Assembly: GCF_003182355.1 (NCBI RefSeq)
Contig: NZ_QGTW01000008.1
Span: 62,001-126,000, forward strand
Direction: 5' to 3'
DNA: 64,000 nt
Source of the DNA: Cytobacillus oceanisediminis
GTDB lineage: Bacteria > Bacillota > Bacilli > Bacillales > Cytobacillaceae
Of this stretch, positions 41,750 through 50,567 are shown one piece after another. Within the stretch, counting starts at the first letter, position 1. Each line of letters starts with the position of its first letter. The position numbers were made by a program, and so were the translations under genes. The notes beneath the pieces are model-generated. The model did not search any database. It was not told the origin of the DNA and saw only the letters and a program-made list of their open reading frames with translations.

Positions 41750-42835
41750 TCAAATTTTGTTTTTTGTTCTGTATACATAAGCAAGAATCTCTGCAACCGC
41801 TTTGAAAAACTCTTCAGGGATTGCATCCCCTATCTCCGCCTGGCTGTATAGCGCCCTGGCAAGCGGCCTGTTTTCCACTGCGATTACATCGTGTTCTTTT
41901 GCAATTAATTTAATCTGTTGTGCAACAAAGTCTACCCCTTTTGCTACAACAATGGGTGCATCGCTCTTTGTTTCATCATATGTTAGGGCAATGGCATAAT
42001 GAGTAGGGTTGGTGATCACAACGTCCGCTTTGGGAACCTCCTGCATCATTCTTCTCATCGCCATTTCCCGCTGCCTTTGTTTAATTTTGGACTTAATAAG
42101 GGGATCTCCCTCAATGTTTTTGTACTCATCTTTCACATCCTGCTTGGACATACGGATGTTTTTTTCAAAGTCGTATTTTTGGTAGAGGTAATCCAATACC
42201 GACAGAAACAAAAGGGCAGCAGAAGCTATTAAGCCCATTTGGACTGTCAGGCTTGCAATCGTAGCCAACGCAGCCCCCACTGATTTTTGAGAGAGAATAA
42301 GGATCTCGTCTATCCTCAGCCATAAAATTGTAAAGGCAGCCATACCTACAAAGGCTATTTTCAAGATGGATTTCAGGAGCTCTACGATGGCCCTCATGGA
42401 AAAAATTCGCTTAAAGCCTTTAATTGGGTCCAACTTTTCAAGCTTTGGCTGTATCGCTTCTGTTGAAAAAAGTACGCCAACCTGCATAAAGTTTGCTGCA
42501 ACACCGGCAACCATGGCGATAATCATAATTGGCCCCAGGAATAGCACCAGTTCTTTTAAAATATCAAGAAAAATCACCTGAATGTTCGCTTCCGTTAATT
42601 CCATCATCATATAATCGTTAAATGAATGTGTGAAAATATAGAGAATGATACCCTTCAAATACGAGCCTGCAAACAGCAGAAATAGAAATACAGCCAATAA
42701 AACAACTGCTGTATTAACATCCTGGCTTTTGGCCACCTGCCCTTTCTTCCTGGAATCCTGCCTCTTTTTGGGTGTGGCTTTTTCTGTTTTTTCTCCAGCA
42801 AAATACTGAAGATCCAAAGATAACAATAACTTCAT
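41750..42835 (-). CDS. flhB: Flagellar export switch protein FlhB
   Basis: A 361-residue protein. Four membrane segments (about 43-65, 88-120, 148-172, 190-215) are followed by a cytosolic domain with the self-cleaving NPTH motif at 276-279 (ITNPTHYAIAL), which switches export from hook to filament substrates. The start MKLLLSLDLQYFAGEKTEKATPKKR is typical of Bacillus FlhB. Its start lies 4 nt after the fliR stop region. Confidence 0.97.
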   Translation of the reverse strand: MKLLLSLDLQYFAGEKTEKATPKKRQDSRKKGQVAKSQDVNTAVVLLAVFLFLLFAGSYLKGIILYIFTHSFNDYMMMELTEANIQVIFLDILKELVLFLGPIMIIAMVAGVAANFMQVGVLFSTEAIQPKLEKLDPIKGFKRIFSMRAIVELLKSILKIAFVGMAAFTILWLRIDEILILSQKSVGAALATIASLTVQMGLIASAALLFLSVLDYLYQKYDFEKNIRMSKQDVKDEYKNIEGDPLIKSKIKQRQREMAMRRMMQEVPKADVVITNPTHYAIALTYDETKSDAPIVVAKGVDFVAQQIKLIAKEHDVIAVENRPLARALYSQAEIGDAIPEEFFKAVAEILAYVYRTKNKI

Positions 42836-42839
42836 ATCA

Positions 42840-43616
42840 TCATGAACCTCCCATAAGATCCATTAAGCCCCTCATCGTGCCCAGCATTGTTGCAAACAGC
42901 TGGGAAACTGCAAAGAGCAATACACTCATGACGGCGATGAGGATAATGAAGCTGACACCAATTTTCAAGGGAAGCCCCACGACGAATACGTTTAGCTGCG
43001 GCACTGTCCTGGCTACAACTCCAAGTGCAACATCTACAAGAAAAAGACTTCCGACAACGGGTATGGACATTTGAAAAGCAATGATGAACATGGTATTCAA
43101 AGCCCTTATTACATATTCAGCCATATTTTCGTTCCCAAAGGGAATCCAAGGCTGCTCCAACGGTATAAAACGATAGCTGTAAAATACTCCATCCAGCATG
43201 AGATGATGGCCATTTACCGTCAATAAAAAGAAAAGGGCAATCGTATATAAATACTGTCCCATCAGCGGACTTTGCGCACCCGTTTGCGGATCAATCACAT
43301 TTGCAATCGCAAACCCCATCTGGAAGTCAATGAAACCTCCCGCTATCTGGATGGCAGAAAGCATTAAATAAGCAATAAAACCGATCATCAGCCCAACCAA
43401 GGCTTCTTTTATAATCAAGAAAAAATACGTTCCGCTGATTTCCAAAGACGGCACTTCCATTCCCAAAAACATGATCCAGGCCAGAAAGAAACCCAGGCCT
43501 ATTTTATGTGAAGCCGGTATGGATCTGTATGAAAACAGGGGCATCATCAAAAAGAAAGATGTCACCCTCACAAAAATCAGTAAAAAAGCAGGGAAAGCAG
43601 GCAAAAAATCTAACAT
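42840..43616 (-). CDS. fliR: Flagellar export gate protein FliR
   Basis: A 258-residue membrane protein with about six hydrophobic segments. Family features are the early MMPLFSYRSIPASHKIGLG stretch and the MGFAIANVIDPQTGAQSP segment. With FliP and FliQ it forms the export channel. It is very closely spaced to fliQ (4 nt) and flhB (4 nt). Confidence 0.95.
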   Translation of the reverse strand: MLDFLPAFPAFLLIFVRVTSFFLMMPLFSYRSIPASHKIGLGFFLAWIMFLGMEVPSLEISGTYFFLIIKEALVGLMIGFIAYLMLSAIQIAGGFIDFQMGFAIANVIDPQTGAQSPLMGQYLYTIALFFLLTVNGHHLMLDGVFYSYRFIPLEQPWIPFGNENMAEYVIRALNTMFIIAFQMSIPVVGSLFLVDVALGVVARTVPQLNVFVVGLPLKIGVSFIILIAVMSVLLFAVSQLFATMLGTMRGLMDLMGGS

Positions 43617-43620
43617 GCTA

Positions 43621-43890
43621 TCAGCCTACAAACCTGGTCAAATTAGAGAAAATCTCATTCGCGTATGAAAGCATATGACTTAGCATCCACGGGCCAAAAA
43701 AAACGACGCCAACAAGGACTGCTACAATTTTCGGTATAAATGCCAATGTCTGTTCCTGTATTTGGGTTGTAGCCTGAAAGATACTGACGATCAAGCCAAC
43801 CACTAGCGCCAGGATAAGCAAGGGGCCGCAAATTAAAAGTACGGTGATGATCCCTCTTTCTGCAATGGATATTACTGTTTCTGGAGTCAT
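43621..43890 (-). CDS. fliQ: Flagellar export gate protein FliQ
   Basis: An 89-residue protein with two transmembrane helices (about 15-38 and 52-75) and the family core GLIVSIFQATTQIQEQTLAF. Length is exactly typical. Part of the FliP5-FliQ4-FliR1 channel. Confidence 0.97.
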   Translation of the reverse strand: MTPETVISIAERGIITVLLICGPLLILALVVGLIVSIFQATTQIQEQTLAFIPKIVAVLVGVVFFGPWMLSHMLSYANEIFSNLTRFVG

Positions 43891-43907
43891 TATGAAAGTT
43901 CACCTGC

Positions 43908-44573
43908 TTAGAAGCTTTGTAAAAGAGATTTAACTACAAGATACCAGCCGTCTACCAGCACAAATAACAGGATTTTAAACGGCAATGAAATCATGACTGG
44001 CGGAAGCATCATCATCCCCATTGACATGAGGACGCTTGCGACCACCATATCGATGACAAGAAACGGAATAAAAATCATAAATCCGATTTGAAACGCGGTT
44101 TTAATCTCACTAATGGCAAAAGCGGGCACAAGGGCCGTTAAGGGAATTTCTTCAATGGAAGAAGGCGCTTCTGCCTTGGAGTATTCAAGAAACAAAGCCA
44201 AATCTTTCTGTCTCGTATGTGCACTCATAAATTCTTTAAAAGGCATGGAAGCTTTTTCATACGCCTCTTCAAGATTAATTTCTTCATTAAATAATGGTGT
44301 AAGAGCCTGCTCATTTACCTCCTGAAGTGTGGGTGCCATAATAAAAAATGTCAGGAACATGGACAATCCGATCAATACTTGGTTCGGTGGCATTTGCTGG
44401 GTAGCAAGCGCCGTTCTGACAAAGGAAAGAACAATTATGATTCTTGTAAAGCTGGTCATTAAGATGAGAATACTGGGTGCGAGGGAGAGAACTGTCAACA
44501 ATAAAAACAGCTTCACAGATGTTGAAACATTCTCTGGAGAACTGCTATTGTAAAATTCCATGAATTCATTCAT
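43908..44573 (-). CDS. fliP: Flagellar export gate protein FliP
   Basis: A 221-residue membrane protein with the two FliP signatures SFTRIIIVLSFVRTALATQQ and FLVIDMVVASVLMSMGMMMLPP. There is no separate signal peptide, as in B. subtilis (221 residues). Its start overlaps the fliO stop by 4 nt. Confidence 0.97.
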   Translation of the reverse strand: MNEFMEFYNSSSPENVSTSVKLFLLLTVLSLAPSILILMTSFTRIIIVLSFVRTALATQQMPPNQVLIGLSMFLTFFIMAPTLQEVNEQALTPLFNEEINLEEAYEKASMPFKEFMSAHTRQKDLALFLEYSKAEAPSSIEEIPLTALVPAFAISEIKTAFQIGFMIFIPFLVIDMVVASVLMSMGMMMLPPVMISLPFKILLFVLVDGWYLVVKSLLQSF

Positions 44574-45226
44574 CGGTCGTCTGGCCCTTTCCTCTCTATC
44601 TCATCAAACAGCTTTCTTCTGCCCTTTTTGATTTCATCCAGCTGCTGTCCGAGCAGCGCACTAAATTTAGGGTTGTTTTGATTGTCTGACTGTTTTGTTC
44701 TTTTCATCACCTTTGTCACAATATCGCTTGGGCGGATAAGCTGTTCCATTTTGTCATTGTGCTCTGTGATGATCTGACTGTATTCTTCCGAATCGTCAAT
44801 TTCCTTTAACAGCTGTATATTCTCTCCTACCCCTACTACAAGAATCCGGTTGCCAACTTTTATTAGCTGTACAGACCTGTTGGAACCCAAAGCGGCACCG
44901 CCCAAATTTTCAACAATCTGCGAACGATTGTATACCTTGCTTTTCTTATTAATGAATTTAAGAAGTACATAAAGAAGGCCTACAGTGAAGATGGTAGCCA
45001 GTATCATCTTAAAGAAGTCCCAAAATGTCAGGCCTACAGCTCCGCCTTCCTGCTGTGCTGTTGTTTCTTCTTCTGTTGTTATTCCTTCTTTTCCGCATTC
45101 CTCCGGATTTTCCATGCATTCCTTTACACTATTATTTAATTGTTCTGCGTGGGCAAGCGGCTGCATGCCCAGCAGAACAATTGATATAAGAAGCAGCAAA
45201 GCAAGCATTTTTCTTACATTCAACAC
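44570..45226 (-). CDS. fliO: Flagellar biosynthesis protein FliO/FliZ
   Basis: A 218-residue protein. A cleavable-looking signal sequence (MLALLLLISIVLLGMQPLAHAEQ, split by the start choice) is followed by an acidic extracytoplasmic part, a transmembrane helix (about 75-95) and the cytosolic FliO domain (SVQLIKVGNRILVVGVGENIQLL). This matches the B. subtilis FliZ/FliO layout (219 residues). The GTG at 45224-45226 is preferred, 9 nt after GAGGG; the longer in-frame start at 45256 touches the cheY stop. It assists FliP assembly. Confidence 0.85.
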   Translation of the reverse strand: MLNVRKMLALLLLISIVLLGMQPLAHAEQLNNSVKECMENPEECGKEGITTEEETTAQQEGGAVGLTFWDFFKMILATIFTVGLLYVLLKFINKKSKVYNRSQIVENLGGAALGSNRSVQLIKVGNRILVVGVGENIQLLKEIDDSEEYSQIITEHNDKMEQLIRPSDIVTKVMKRTKQSDNQNNPKFSALLGQQLDEIKKGRRKLFDEIERKGPDDR

Positions 45227-45255
45227 AATTTTACACCCTCTAAAAATAATAGTCA

Positions 45256-45618
45256 CTAGCCCAATGTCTTGCCGATCGCTTCCAGTACTCTATCTGCCTG
45301 GAATGGTTTAACGATAAAGTCCTTCGCTCCTGCCTGGATCGCATCAATAACCATTGCCTGCTGCCCCATTGCAGAACACATAATGACTTTTGCATTCGGA
45401 TTTAATTTTTTTATTTCTTTCAACGCTGTTATCCCATCCATCTCAGGCATTGTAATGTCCATAGTGACCAAATCCGGCTGTGTTTCTTTGTACTTTTCAA
45501 CAGCTTGGGCACCATCAGCAGCTTCGCCTACTACCTCATAGCCATTCTTTGATAAGATATCTTTTATCATCATTCGCATGAAAGCTGCGTCATCTACAAT
45601 TAAAATTTTGTGTGCCAT
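45256..45618 (-). CDS. cheY: Chemotaxis response regulator CheY
   Basis: A 120-residue single receiver domain. Acid pocket Asp9-Asp10, phospho-acceptor Asp54 (TMDITMPEMDG), conserved Lys104 (IVKPFQ) and Ser/Thr at 82 (CSAMG). Phosphorylated by CheA, it binds FliM, and in Bacillus CheY-P promotes counter-clockwise rotation. Location between fliY and fliO is as in B. subtilis. Confidence 0.98.
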   Translation of the reverse strand: MAHKILIVDDAAFMRMMIKDILSKNGYEVVGEAADGAQAVEKYKETQPDLVTMDITMPEMDGITALKEIKKLNPNAKVIMCSAMGQQAMVIDAIQAGAKDFIVKPFQADRVLEAIGKTLG

Positions 45619-45640
45619 ATTTCTTTACTACCTCCATGAA

Positions 45641-46945
45641 TTATCTGAGTTTTTTAATACGGTCGCTCTGACTGATAATATCTGTAACGCGGACACCGAA
45701 GTTTTCATCAATGACCACAACCTCTCCCTGGGCGATTAACCGGTTATTCACCAAAATGTCTACTGGTTCACCCGCAAGCTTGTCCAGCTCAATAATTGAT
45801 CCAGAAGCCAGCTCAAGAATTTCCTTTACCGAACGTTTTGTTCTCCCAAGCTCAACTGTTACCTGAAGTGGAATATCCAAAAGCATATCCAAATTTTTCG
45901 TTCCAGTTTCCTGCATCTGGTATGGTTCGAAACTCGAGAATACCGCTGGCTGGACATTCGGCTGTTCACTACTCTGGTAGGCTCCTCCGAAGTGCTGCGG
46001 GCTCGCATGCTGGGCTGTATTTTGTACAGCTTCCCGATGCTGTGGGAACTGCGCATGATTCATAGACTGCTGTGAATTGGATGCCTGTCCAGATGCATTT
46101 CCTGCTTGGGCATAGGTCTGTTCCTTGCCGCCTTCATATATTTCCGGTTGTTTTTCGAAACCTTGATGATGGTGGTTTGATTCTGGTTGAGTTTTGGGCA
46201 TTGACTGCTCTTTAGACACAGTGCTTGATGTTGCACCTTCTATTCCCTGGCCCGGATTCAATAATTCGTTTACCAGACTTTTTCCAAAATCAAGCGGAAG
46301 AAGCTGCATGATATTTGAGTCTATTAAACTTCCTATTTTAAGCCGGAAAGAAATCCTGACAAGCTTGTCATCTGACGGCAATCTCTCCGTGCCTTCTCCT
46401 TGGGGCACGTCAAGGATGTCAATAGCAGGCGGTGAGATATCTACTTTTTTGCTAAAAATGGTAGACATCGAAGTCGCAGCGGAACCCATCATTTGGTTCA
46501 TGGCCTCCTGGACGGCACTTAATTGGATTTCTCCCATGAGATCGGATGGATTGGTTCCATCTCCGCCAAGCATCAGGTCTGCAATAATTGCTGCATCTGA
46601 TTGTTTAATCACTAATAAATTACTTCCGTAGAATCCTTCCGTATAGTTCACCTGGATTGCCACATAAGGATGCGGAAACTCTTCGGACAATTTTCCGCGC
46701 AGGACAATTGAAACGGCAGGTGTTGTAATTTCTACTTTCTGATTTAATAAAGTAGATAATGCCGTTGCAGAACTTCCAAAAGAGATGTTGCCGATTTCCC
46801 CTAATGCATCCTGCTCCATGTGGGACAGGTAATCTTCAGTTTGAAAAAACTCCTCTTTAAAACTTGTTAAATCATCATCATTGTCGTCGGCTCCCCTTAA
46901 AAGAGCATCAATTTCATCTTGTGAAAGCATATCATCGCTCATCAT
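45641..46945 (-). CDS. fliY: Flagellar switch phosphatase FliY
   Basis: A 434-residue switch component. It has an N-terminal CheY-binding peptide (LSQDEIDALL), a CheC-like phosphatase domain with two E-x2-N half-sites (LGEIGNISFGSSATAL and VQEAMNQMMGSAATS), a Gln/His/Ser-rich linker (about 240-335), and a C-terminal FliN/SpoA domain (VTVELGRTKRSVKEILEL to the end). It both forms the C ring and removes phosphate from CheY-P. Its ATG lies inside the end of fliM (14-nt overlap). The linker looks longer than in B. subtilis (378 residues total). Confidence 0.96.
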   Translation of the reverse strand: MMSDDMLSQDEIDALLRGADDNDDDLTSFKEEFFQTEDYLSHMEQDALGEIGNISFGSSATALSTLLNQKVEITTPAVSIVLRGKLSEEFPHPYVAIQVNYTEGFYGSNLLVIKQSDAAIIADLMLGGDGTNPSDLMGEIQLSAVQEAMNQMMGSAATSMSTIFSKKVDISPPAIDILDVPQGEGTERLPSDDKLVRISFRLKIGSLIDSNIMQLLPLDFGKSLVNELLNPGQGIEGATSSTVSKEQSMPKTQPESNHHHQGFEKQPEIYEGGKEQTYAQAGNASGQASNSQQSMNHAQFPQHREAVQNTAQHASPQHFGGAYQSSEQPNVQPAVFSSFEPYQMQETGTKNLDMLLDIPLQVTVELGRTKRSVKEILELASGSIIELDKLAGEPVDILVNNRLIAQGEVVVIDENFGVRVTDIISQSDRIKKLR

Positions 46946-47933
46946 CCCCGTCTCCCCCTTTCACGGTATCCAAAATTTGTATTGCTAATTTTTTGTTCAT
47001 TTTACCAGGCTGTCCCAAAAATTTCGGAATATCGCCGATCTTTATGACAAGAGGCTGGTCAATCGCCTGTGATAATTCAATGACGTCACCCACATCAAGG
47101 GATAAAAAGTCCTGGATGGCTATATCTGAGCTTCCGAGTTCACAAATGACAGGAACCTCTGCTTTGTGTATGTTCCGCTCAATCTTGGCGATTACTTCAG
47201 GCTCTCTTTCCTTTTTGTCGGTCTGCATCCAGTAATGGACGGACAGCTTAGGAATAATGGGCTCGAGCACGACATGCGGAATACAGATATTGATCATTCC
47301 GCTTGTTTCCCCAATGGTTGTATTTAACGAAATGACCACAACTGTTTCATTTGGCGATACCATTTGCAAAAATTGCGGATTCACTTCGAAGTCAGCCAAT
47401 AGCGGATCAATATCTGCTATTGTGCTCCAAGCTTCCCTAAGATTTTCAAAAGCCCTTTCAAACGTGGCCGACATAATTTTTGTTTCAATCTCTGTTAAAT
47501 TGTCCACTTTGTTAATGCTTGAGCCTTTGCCGCCCATTAGCCTGTCCATCATGGCGTAGGCTACGTTCGGATTTACTTCCATAAGGATTCTTCCATCCAG
47601 AGGCGGAACTTCAAACACATTCAGAATCGTCATTTTCGGAATAGACCGGATAAATTCTTCATATGGTATCTGATCAGCAGAAGCGACCGAAATTTGCACA
47701 TATGTTCTTAACTGTGCTGAAAAAAAGGTTGTTAAGAGACGGGCAAAATTCTCATGTATTCTCGTTAAACTCCGTATCTGGTCCTTTGAAAACCTTAATG
47801 CTCTCTTAAAATCATATACTTTTACTTTTTTCTCTGACTGCTCTTTTTTCAGCTCATCCGCATCCATTTCACCGGTTGATAGTGCTGATAAAAGAGCATC
47901 TATTTCACTTTGTGATAAAACCTCACCCGACAT
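46932..47933 (-). CDS. fliM: Flagellar switch protein FliM
   Basis: A 333-residue C-ring protein. Its N-terminal CheY-P binding peptide is LSQSEIDALLSAL, the middle CheC-like domain lacks phosphatase signatures, and the C-terminal SpoA domain is at about 250-325 (LGSSDIAIQDFLSLDVGDVI). The LTRIHENFARLLTTFFSAQL and VASADQIPYEEFIRSIP segments are family hallmarks. Length equals B. subtilis FliM (332). Confidence 0.97.
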   Translation of the reverse strand: MSGEVLSQSEIDALLSALSTGEMDADELKKEQSEKKVKVYDFKRALRFSKDQIRSLTRIHENFARLLTTFFSAQLRTYVQISVASADQIPYEEFIRSIPKMTILNVFEVPPLDGRILMEVNPNVAYAMMDRLMGGKGSSINKVDNLTEIETKIMSATFERAFENLREAWSTIADIDPLLADFEVNPQFLQMVSPNETVVVISLNTTIGETSGMINICIPHVVLEPIIPKLSVHYWMQTDKKEREPEVIAKIERNIHKAEVPVICELGSSDIAIQDFLSLDVGDVIELSQAIDQPLVIKIGDIPKFLGQPGKMNKKLAIQILDTVKGGDGDDER

Positions 47934-47973
47934 GAATCCTCACCTCCGTCAATTGCAGTTTCTTATTTGGGTA

Positions 47974-48402
47974 TCACTGGAGGAGAGACTCGGTAATGTA
48001 CACCTTAACGATCTTTCCTTCTTGCATTAAGTCGTTAATCTTGTTTTTCAAATCATCCTGCAGCTTGATTTGCCCTTGTTTCCCCTGAATATCCTCAGCT
48101 TTCATTTCAGATAATTCCTGAATGATTAGATTTTTCACCTGAAAATCTCTTTTCTCAAGTTCCTCTTTGGCTTTTTTGCTTTCAGTCTGGATTTTGAAAG
48201 AGATCCTGATATAATCATTACTTGCAAGATTTGCTGTAACTTGCGGGATATCAACCGAAGCCTCAAGCACTTCATCAATAGTCGGTTCTTTAGTCCCTTC
48301 ATCCCCCGTAAATTTCATCACTACCACGAGGGCAATAGCTCCTACCAGGGTGATCGCAACAAGCATAATTAACATAATCATTAACAGCTTATTATTCTTC
48401 AT
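47974..48402 (-). CDS. fliL: Flagellar basal body-associated protein FliL
   Basis: A 142-residue single-pass membrane protein supporting stator function. A short basic N-terminus is followed by a transmembrane helix (about 5-30) and a periplasmic-type FliL domain ending in VYITESLLQ. The ATG at 48400-48402 (MKNNKLL) is chosen because GGAGG lies 9 nt upstream; starts 2 and 10 codons earlier fall on or before that site. It overlaps the end of swrD by 11 nt. Confidence 0.9.
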   Translation of the reverse strand: MKNNKLLMIMLIMLVAITLVGAIALVVVMKFTGDEGTKEPTIDEVLEASVDIPQVTANLASNDYIRISFKIQTESKKAKEELEKRDFQVKNLIIQELSEMKAEDIQGKQGQIKLQDDLKNKINDLMQEGKIVKVYITESLLQ

Positions 48403-48613
48403 TTTCATTTCCCTCCACCAGCTGTTGCCCAAGAAGATTGACAGATTGATAGAATTTTATAATCAATTGCAAAACCGTATCTTCAGATTCCTTTACAACA
48501 TACTTCTTCCCATTTGTGAGCGTAATCGTCGTATCTGGAAAAGACTCTACTGTTTCTATGTACAAGGCATTTAAAATAAATCCTTTGCCGTTCAGGCGAG
48601 ATACTTTAATCAA
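48392..48613 (-). CDS. swrD: SwrD/FlbD family protein
   Basis: A 73-residue protein of the FlbD family ([19 protein letters not shown]... then [22 protein letters not shown]). B. subtilis SwrD (YlzI), encoded at the same place between flgE and fliL, is reported to raise flagellar motor power. The GGTGGAGGG at its end serves as ribosome site of fliL. Confidence 0.92.
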   Translation of the reverse strand: MIKVSRLNGKGFILNALYIETVESFPDTTITLTNGKKYVVKESEDTVLQLIIKFYQSVNLLGQQLVEGNENEE

Positions 48614-48665
48614 TGTCTTTATCAGGGCTAAAAGCTGAGGCCTTCAGCCCTGTCCCTCCCTTAAC

Positions 48666-49517
48666 TTATCGTTTTAAATTAACAAGCTCCTGCAGGATTT
48701 CATCTGATGTTGTAATGATTCTTGTGTTAGCCTGGAAGCCGCGCTGAGCCGTAATCATTTCAGTGAACTCTTCAGATAGGTCAACGTTGGACATTTCGAG
48801 GGCTCCGGCAACAATTGCACCAGCTCCATCTTGCTGTGGAGCAGACGGAACAGCTTCTCCAGAGTTAGCTGACTCTTTAAATAGATTTTGTCCAACTTTC
48901 TGTAGTCCTTCTCCATTAGGAAACTTAGCCATGATAATCTGACCAGCTAGTTTCAATTTTCCATCGCTGTCAACATATTGTATTTCACCTTTGTCGGAAA
49001 TACTGAAACTTTGTGCGTTTGTAGGTATTTGCACGTCTGAATATCTAGTATTGTTAATACTTCCATCAGCATTTACTGCATAGCTTTTTAAATACATACC
49101 ATCTGCGTTTACCAAAAATCCTTCTTGATCAAGATACATATTTCCGGCTCTTGAATAGCTCTTATCAAGGACATCAAAAGTTGTGGTTCCAGTTGTCTTT
49201 GGAGCAAGAACAAAATATCCGTCACCAGAAATCGCCAAATCAAGCGGTCTTCCTGTTGTCTGAATACTACCTTGTGTATGAATTGTATCAATAGTTGAAA
49301 GAGATGAACCTAACCCTACCTGCTTAGGGTTCACTCCTCCCATGTTATTTGATGGTGCACTTGCCCCCGAAATAGACTGGCTTACCATATCCTTAAAATT
49401 CACACGGCCCTTTTTATATCCAAATGTATTTACATTCGCAATATTATTTCCAATCACATCAAGCTTTGTTTGGAAGTTTTTCATTCCGCTTATTCCTGAA
49501 TACATTGAACGTAGCAT
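48666..49517 (-). CDS. flgE: Flagellar hook protein FlgE
   Basis: A 283-residue rod/hook family protein. The N-terminal signature is SMYSGISGMKNFQTKLDVIGNNIANVNTFGYKK-like (read as ANVNTFGYK at about 28-36), a central D1 region carries GDGYFVL, and the C-terminal coiled end has EMSNVDLSEEFTEMITAQRGFQAN. It is the short hook type used by Bacillus (264 residues in B. subtilis; formerly called flgG). The conserved ends build the hook core. Confidence 0.93.
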   Translation of the reverse strand: MLRSMYSGISGMKNFQTKLDVIGNNIANVNTFGYKKGRVNFKDMVSQSISGASAPSNNMGGVNPKQVGLGSSLSTIDTIHTQGSIQTTGRPLDLAISGDGYFVLAPKTTGTTTFDVLDKSYSRAGNMYLDQEGFLVNADGMYLKSYAVNADGSINNTRYSDVQIPTNAQSFSISDKGEIQYVDSDGKLKLAGQIIMAKFPNGEGLQKVGQNLFKESANSGEAVPSAPQQDGAGAIVAGALEMSNVDLSEEFTEMITAQRGFQANTRIITTSDEILQELVNLKR

Positions 49518-49594
49518 TTATTCGTTGCTCCTCTCGTTTATGCTGCTTCTGTCAGTCCGCAGCTTAGGCTTCCTGTGAAGGTCCAGCCTTAAAT

Positions 49595-49984
49595 TTATTG
49601 GTCCAGAATAATTGTTCCATTGATATTTGTGAATATTTGCGTTCCGGCTTCTTCACGATCCATCGCCGTAATCACGGTATTATTTTTTGCACTGACAATG
49701 AGTGCTGCATCCTTTAGAAGTACAAGCGATTCCTTTACGCCCATCTTTTTGGCTTCCTGCATCTTTGTTTCGATTTGCTGCCACCGTTCATCAGTTATTT
49801 GTATTCCTCTCTGGCGGAGCCTCTGTTTGGCATGTTTGCTGACTATTAGCTTGCTGTCAGTTTCCAAAGCTGTTTGCAAATGCGCTGAAAAACGATTTTG
49901 TGTTTGTTTTCCTGTATGGACGCCATTTGTCTTTTGTGTGATTACCGGCTGTGTATGGATCGGGCGAAACATAAATTTATCCAT
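49595..49984 (-). CDS. Flagellar operon protein, TIGR02530-like
   Basis: A 129-residue soluble protein with a conserved C-terminal half: SKHAKQRLRQRGIQITDERW, then KESLVLLKDAALIVSAKNNTVITAMD and ending TNINGTIILDQ. This matches what I recall of the TIGR02530 family, found between flgD and flgE in many Firmicutes and without a defined role. I do not think B. subtilis 168 has it here. The last segment resembles a substrate or hook-cap interaction motif only by position, so no function is assigned. Confidence 0.75.
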   Translation of the reverse strand: MDKFMFRPIHTQPVITQKTNGVHTGKQTQNRFSAHLQTALETDSKLIVSKHAKQRLRQRGIQITDERWQQIETKMQEAKKMGVKESLVLLKDAALIVSAKNNTVITAMDREEAGTQIFTNINGTIILDQ

Positions 49985-50099
49985 ACAATCGCTTCCTTAT
50001 TTTTTATTGATTTCCGATTATCCCGAGAGTGTATAGCCTTAATTCCATCATCCACTGGACAACTGTTTTGATTTTTTGCTAATGGCTACAAAATTTTTT

Positions 50100-50555
50100 T
50101 TACGATTCATTCACCTGAGAAATATTTGCAGGTTCCAGCTTTGTTCCGTCTTCCAGTATAAAAACTGCTCGATTGTCCTTAAACTGAATGGAAACTATTC
50201 TTCCATTTCCTTCTTCAATGTTTGGAGTCTGATTTGAATCACTTGTTTCAGTCAGTTTATGCCAGGTTACATTCTTGCCTAAAAATTGATTGTAGGACAT
50301 CAGCTGGTTTTGCTCCTGAAACATTAGAAATTTTTCCATTGTCTTATTCATATTAGTCATTTGCTCCAAGGATGAAAAGGTTGCCATTTGTGCAATAAAA
50401 TCCTTATCCTGCATAGGATTCATCGGATCCTGATTTTGCAGCTGTGTCATTAGTATTTTAAGAAAATCATCTTTGCCTAAAATATCCGAGCCTGTCTTAC
50501 GACTTTGGCTTTGATAATTTGATAGCATTAAAGATGAGTCAATTGTGTTTGCCAT
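50100..50555 (-). CDS. flgD: Flagellar hook assembly (capping) protein FlgD
   Basis: A 151-residue hook-cap protein of the short Bacillus type. It has the conserved N-terminal half [22 protein letters not shown] followed by [19 protein letters not shown]; the C-terminal part is a single beta domain ([20 protein letters not shown]). It is 12 nt after fliK. A 115-bp A/T-rich gap with no evident feature separates it from the next gene. Confidence 0.94.
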   Translation of the reverse strand: MANTIDSSLMLSNYQSQSRKTGSDILGKDDFLKILMTQLQNQDPMNPMQDKDFIAQMATFSSLEQMTNMNKTMEKFLMFQEQNQLMSYNQFLGKNVTWHKLTETSDSNQTPNIEEGNGRIVSIQFKDNRAVFILEDGTKLEPANISQVNES

Positions 50556-50567
50556 TACCTATCACAC

